Origin: Tridacna crocea
Lineage: Eukaryota > Mollusca > Bivalvia > Cardiida > Cardiidae
DNA length: 64,000 nt
Direction: 5' to 3'
NCBI GenBank assembly: GCA_943736015.1
Contig: OX031072.1
Span: 9,761,501-9,825,500, forward strand
Shown here one piece after another: positions 61,693-64,000 of the stretch. The notes beneath the pieces are model-generated. The model made no database searches. It was not told the origin of the DNA and saw only the letters and a list, made by a program, of their open reading frames with translations. The position numbers were made by a program, and so were the translations under genes. The first letter of the stretch is position 1, and each line of letters starts with the position of its first letter.

Positions 61693-63365
61693 TGGATAAT
61701 TTCAGAGAGAGAAGAGATTTGATTGGCTGATGGGAAGGGGGGGGAATAGCTGTTTATTCTTATTAACCTTTTACCACACAATGACGCCTTTTAACACCCC
61801 TGAAAGAGAAGGCTTTTGAAAATAATCTGAGGAAAGGAGACAATGCAGGTTACCAGCATTTTCTCCTTTTCCCACAATGTTTACTACCCTATCAAAGAAA
61901 AAGTTGATTTTTAGTTATTCTTACATCTTATTGTATCTTTATGGCCTACTTCTAAATTCTTCAAACAAGAACAAGATTTTTTTATCGGAAAAAGTTTCCG
62001 CAACAGCAAACGGTTGCTTCTGAATTTTATATTTTTGCGCAGCGATTAAACATAAAATTGACTTTTGACTCGCGCGGTCGTCAAAATTGGTTCAATGTTT
62101 TCGTGACCCTGGTAAGAAAACAGGGAAAAACTTTGTTTACCTTTCTTTGATTTGTTTAACAGGTATCAGTTGCCTCCGAAAGTGTCAAAGTTGATTTTAC
62201 GATTTTATGCGCAACACGTATCAGTCACATATGGGTGAGATGGTCATCGTAACCAAATCATTGGCCCTAGTGAGAGAAAATGAAAAAGAAAAATAGAAAA
62301 ATCCCTATAATTGACTTTAAGCAACAGTTGTCGTCTGCTATAAAATATATTCCGTAAGTCGATTTTGCATGTTTTCGCGGGTATGTAACCGGCACCTGCG
62401 AGACAATAGACAACCTAAATGGGTTTGTCGTCACGGTAAAAAAAGACTTGAGAAGTAAAAAACAGACATCAGAAATTAAGTTCCCTATATTTGATCCATT
62501 AAGCAACAGGTGTCATCTGCTATGAAGTGGTCCGTAAGTCGATTTTTCGCGTTTTCGCGGATACGTAACCGGAACCTATGAGACGGTTGTCAACATAAAT
62601 AGATTTGTCGTCATGGTATAAAGAGATTGGAGGAAAAAAATATACATTAAAAATTTTGTTCCATTTGTTTGATTTATGCAATAAGAAGCATTCAGTCTTT
62701 TTTTAGCCACTTGTCGCATTATTTTCTGGGGTTTTCGCATGAGCGTAACTGGCACATATGAGACGGTAGTCAACGTAACTGGGTTTCTTGTTGTGGTTTG
62801 AAGAGATTAGAAAAATTACACTTCAGTTGCCTTTGTTTGATATATGCAACAGGAAGCAACTAAAAGATTTTTCAGTCTTTTTTTAGCCACTTGTCGCATT
62901 AATTTCTGGGGCTTTTTTACACTGTACATTGATCACTTTGGCTTATTGAAAGTTTCAATGTGCAGCATTTATTGTGGGCTGAGTTAGAAAAGCAAATCCA
63001 GTTAAGGGCTGGGGGGGTGCATCGAGGGTCTAAGGGAAGTAATTCTTGCAAGGGGCTTGAAAAGACCAAAACAAGGTCTGCTGCGCCCCTATTTTCTTAA
63101 ATGTTTGGCCATTTTCAGTGAAATCTGGCATGTGTGGATGGTGCATGCCTGGCAGTTCGCCAAGGACTGCACAACAGCCTTTAAAGAAGACTTTAAATCC
63201 ACTTTTATGCCTTTTTTTTCACTGTTTTTTATCGAGAAATTATGGCGCCATTTTGGAGCGATTTTGAAGCTCTCTGATTGGCTGTTGGATATCTGATTGG
63301 CTATTGGTTCCCATTCTGATTTGGCTCCTTGGTTCCCATTCTGATTTCCTTAAAGCTTCTCTGAT
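61693..63365 (+). repeat. Satellite unit M38
   Basis: 1,673 bp, G8/G7. C62467 and T62868 are clade markers. The stop codon TAA is intact here, unlike in M36 and M37. Confidence 0.96.
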
Positions 63366-64000
63366 TGGATAATTTCAGAGAGAGAAGAGATTTGATTGGC
63401 TGATGGGAAGGGGGGGGAATAGCTGTTTATTCTTATTAACCTTTTACCACACAATGACGCCTTTTAACACCCCTGAAAGAGAAGGCTTTTGAAAATAATC
63501 TGAGGAAAGGAGACAATGCAGGTTACCAGCATTTTCTCCTTTTCCCACAATGTTTACTACCCTATCAAAGAAAAAGTTGATTTTTAGTTATTCTTACATC
63601 TTATTGTATCTTTATGGCCTACTTCTAAATTCTTCAAACAAGAACAAGATTTTTTTATCGGAAAAAGTTTCCGCAACAGCAAACGGTTGCTTCTGAATTT
63701 TATATTTTTGCGCAGCGATTAAACATAAAATTGACTTTTGACTCGCGCGGTCGTCAAAATTGGTTCAATGTTTTCGTGACCCTGGTAAGAAAACAGGGAA
63801 AAACTTTGTTTACCTTTCTTTGATTTGTTTAACAGGTATCAGTTGCCTCCGAAAGTGTCAAAGTTGATTTTACGATTTTATGCGCAACACGTATCAGTCA
63901 CATATGGGTGAGATGGTCATCGTAACCAAATCATTGGCCCTAGTGAGAGAAAATGAAAAAGAAAAATAGAAAAATCCCTATAATTGACTTTAAGCAACAG
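63366..64000 (+). repeat. Satellite unit M39, cut by the window edge
   Basis: First 635 bases of a further unit (G8 in run 1), ending in the CAACAG that opens sub-repeat S3. The array therefore continues past the window. Confidence 0.96.

Larger units (their letters stand above)
1..64000. repeat. Giant tandem satellite array, unit about 1.67 kb
   Basis: The same text recurs head to tail from the first base to the last. Unit starts (phase TGGATAATTTCAG) fall at 1, 1673, 3346, 5019, 6692, 8366 and so on to 63366, giving 38 full units of 1,669-1,674 bp, except three of 1,610 bp. All units are in one orientation and nothing interrupts them. Most differ from the common sequence by zero to six substitutions that I can see, so the array is strongly homogenised. 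Each unit has one HindIII site (AAGCTT, e.g. 1660-1665). No flanking unique sequence is present, so total array size is unknown. The array looks like eukaryotic satellite DNA; chromosomal position and taxon are not visible from the sequence. Confidence 0.98.

Noticed and set aside
1-64000. CRISPR array
   Set aside because: Units are 1.67 kb and contiguous with no variable spacers; sub-repeats are diverged, not identical direct repeats.
1-64000. Ribosomal DNA or 5S/snRNA/tRNA gene tandem array
   Set aside because: I recognise no rRNA, tRNA or snRNA core in the unit; no A-box/B-box pair fits a Pol III gene.
1-64000. Tandem transposon or integrated virus
   Set aside because: No long terminal or terminal inverted repeats at unit ends, and no transposase, integrase, polymerase or capsid-like translation.
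1-64000. Rolling-circle or assembly artefact
   Set aside because: Units carry distinct, linked variants arranged in two consistent higher-order periods, which simple concatenation of one unit would not give; read-level checks could still revise local order.

Overview
The whole window is one uninterrupted head-to-tail tandem array: 38 complete copies plus a 635-base partial copy of a unit of about 1,671-1,674 bp. I see no gene with convincing coding support, no rRNA or tRNA, no transposase or reverse transcriptase, no CRISPR array and no unique flanking DNA at either edge, so the array must extend beyond the window on both sides. The unit is AT-rich with small CpG-rich islands. A large, highly homogenised satellite like this points to a eukaryotic nuclear genome. 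I cannot name the taxon, the chromosome or the chromosomal context (centromeric, subtelomeric, interstitial or extrachromosomal).

Structure exists at four scales. (1) Short elements inside each unit: a 37-nt near-perfect palindrome, a 15-nt palindrome, two adjacent small hairpins, a nested hairpin, a cluster of five ATTGG (inverted CCAAT) motifs, two 25-bp direct repeats and two unstable G-runs. (2) About 55% of the unit (roughly unit positions 308-1220) is built from six diverged sub-repeats; the last four keep an exact 180-bp register and the first two are about 157-164 bp apart, so the unit seems to have grown from an older satellite of about nucleosomal length. (3) The 1.67-kb unit (called M1 to M39 here, each starting at the phase of base 1). 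(4) Multi-unit higher-order repeats: a 6-unit block with a period of 9,971 bp (M10-M15 versus M16-M21) and a 5-unit block with a period of 8,296 bp (M20-M24 versus M25-M29), both tagged by a 1,610-bp unit that carries a 61-bp deletion (M14, M20, M25).

Region by region: M1-M8 (1-13,384) is a zone of mostly singleton variants, with M5 and M7 related. M9-M29 (13,385-48,309) holds the higher-order repeats. M30-M32 (48,310-53,329) is mostly consensus-like. M33-M38 (53,330-63,365) is a local clade marked by a shared GAG-to-GAT change, and within it M35-M38 share a second change that destroys an EcoRV site. Units otherwise differ by eye at only a handful of positions each, chiefly in the G-runs.

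Open reading frames of 63-112 codons recur in every unit, but nearly all need TTG or GTG as a start, their length changes with G-run slippage, and their sequences look like no family I know; I treat them as non-coding. The biology here is the evolution of a satellite, not a gene system.
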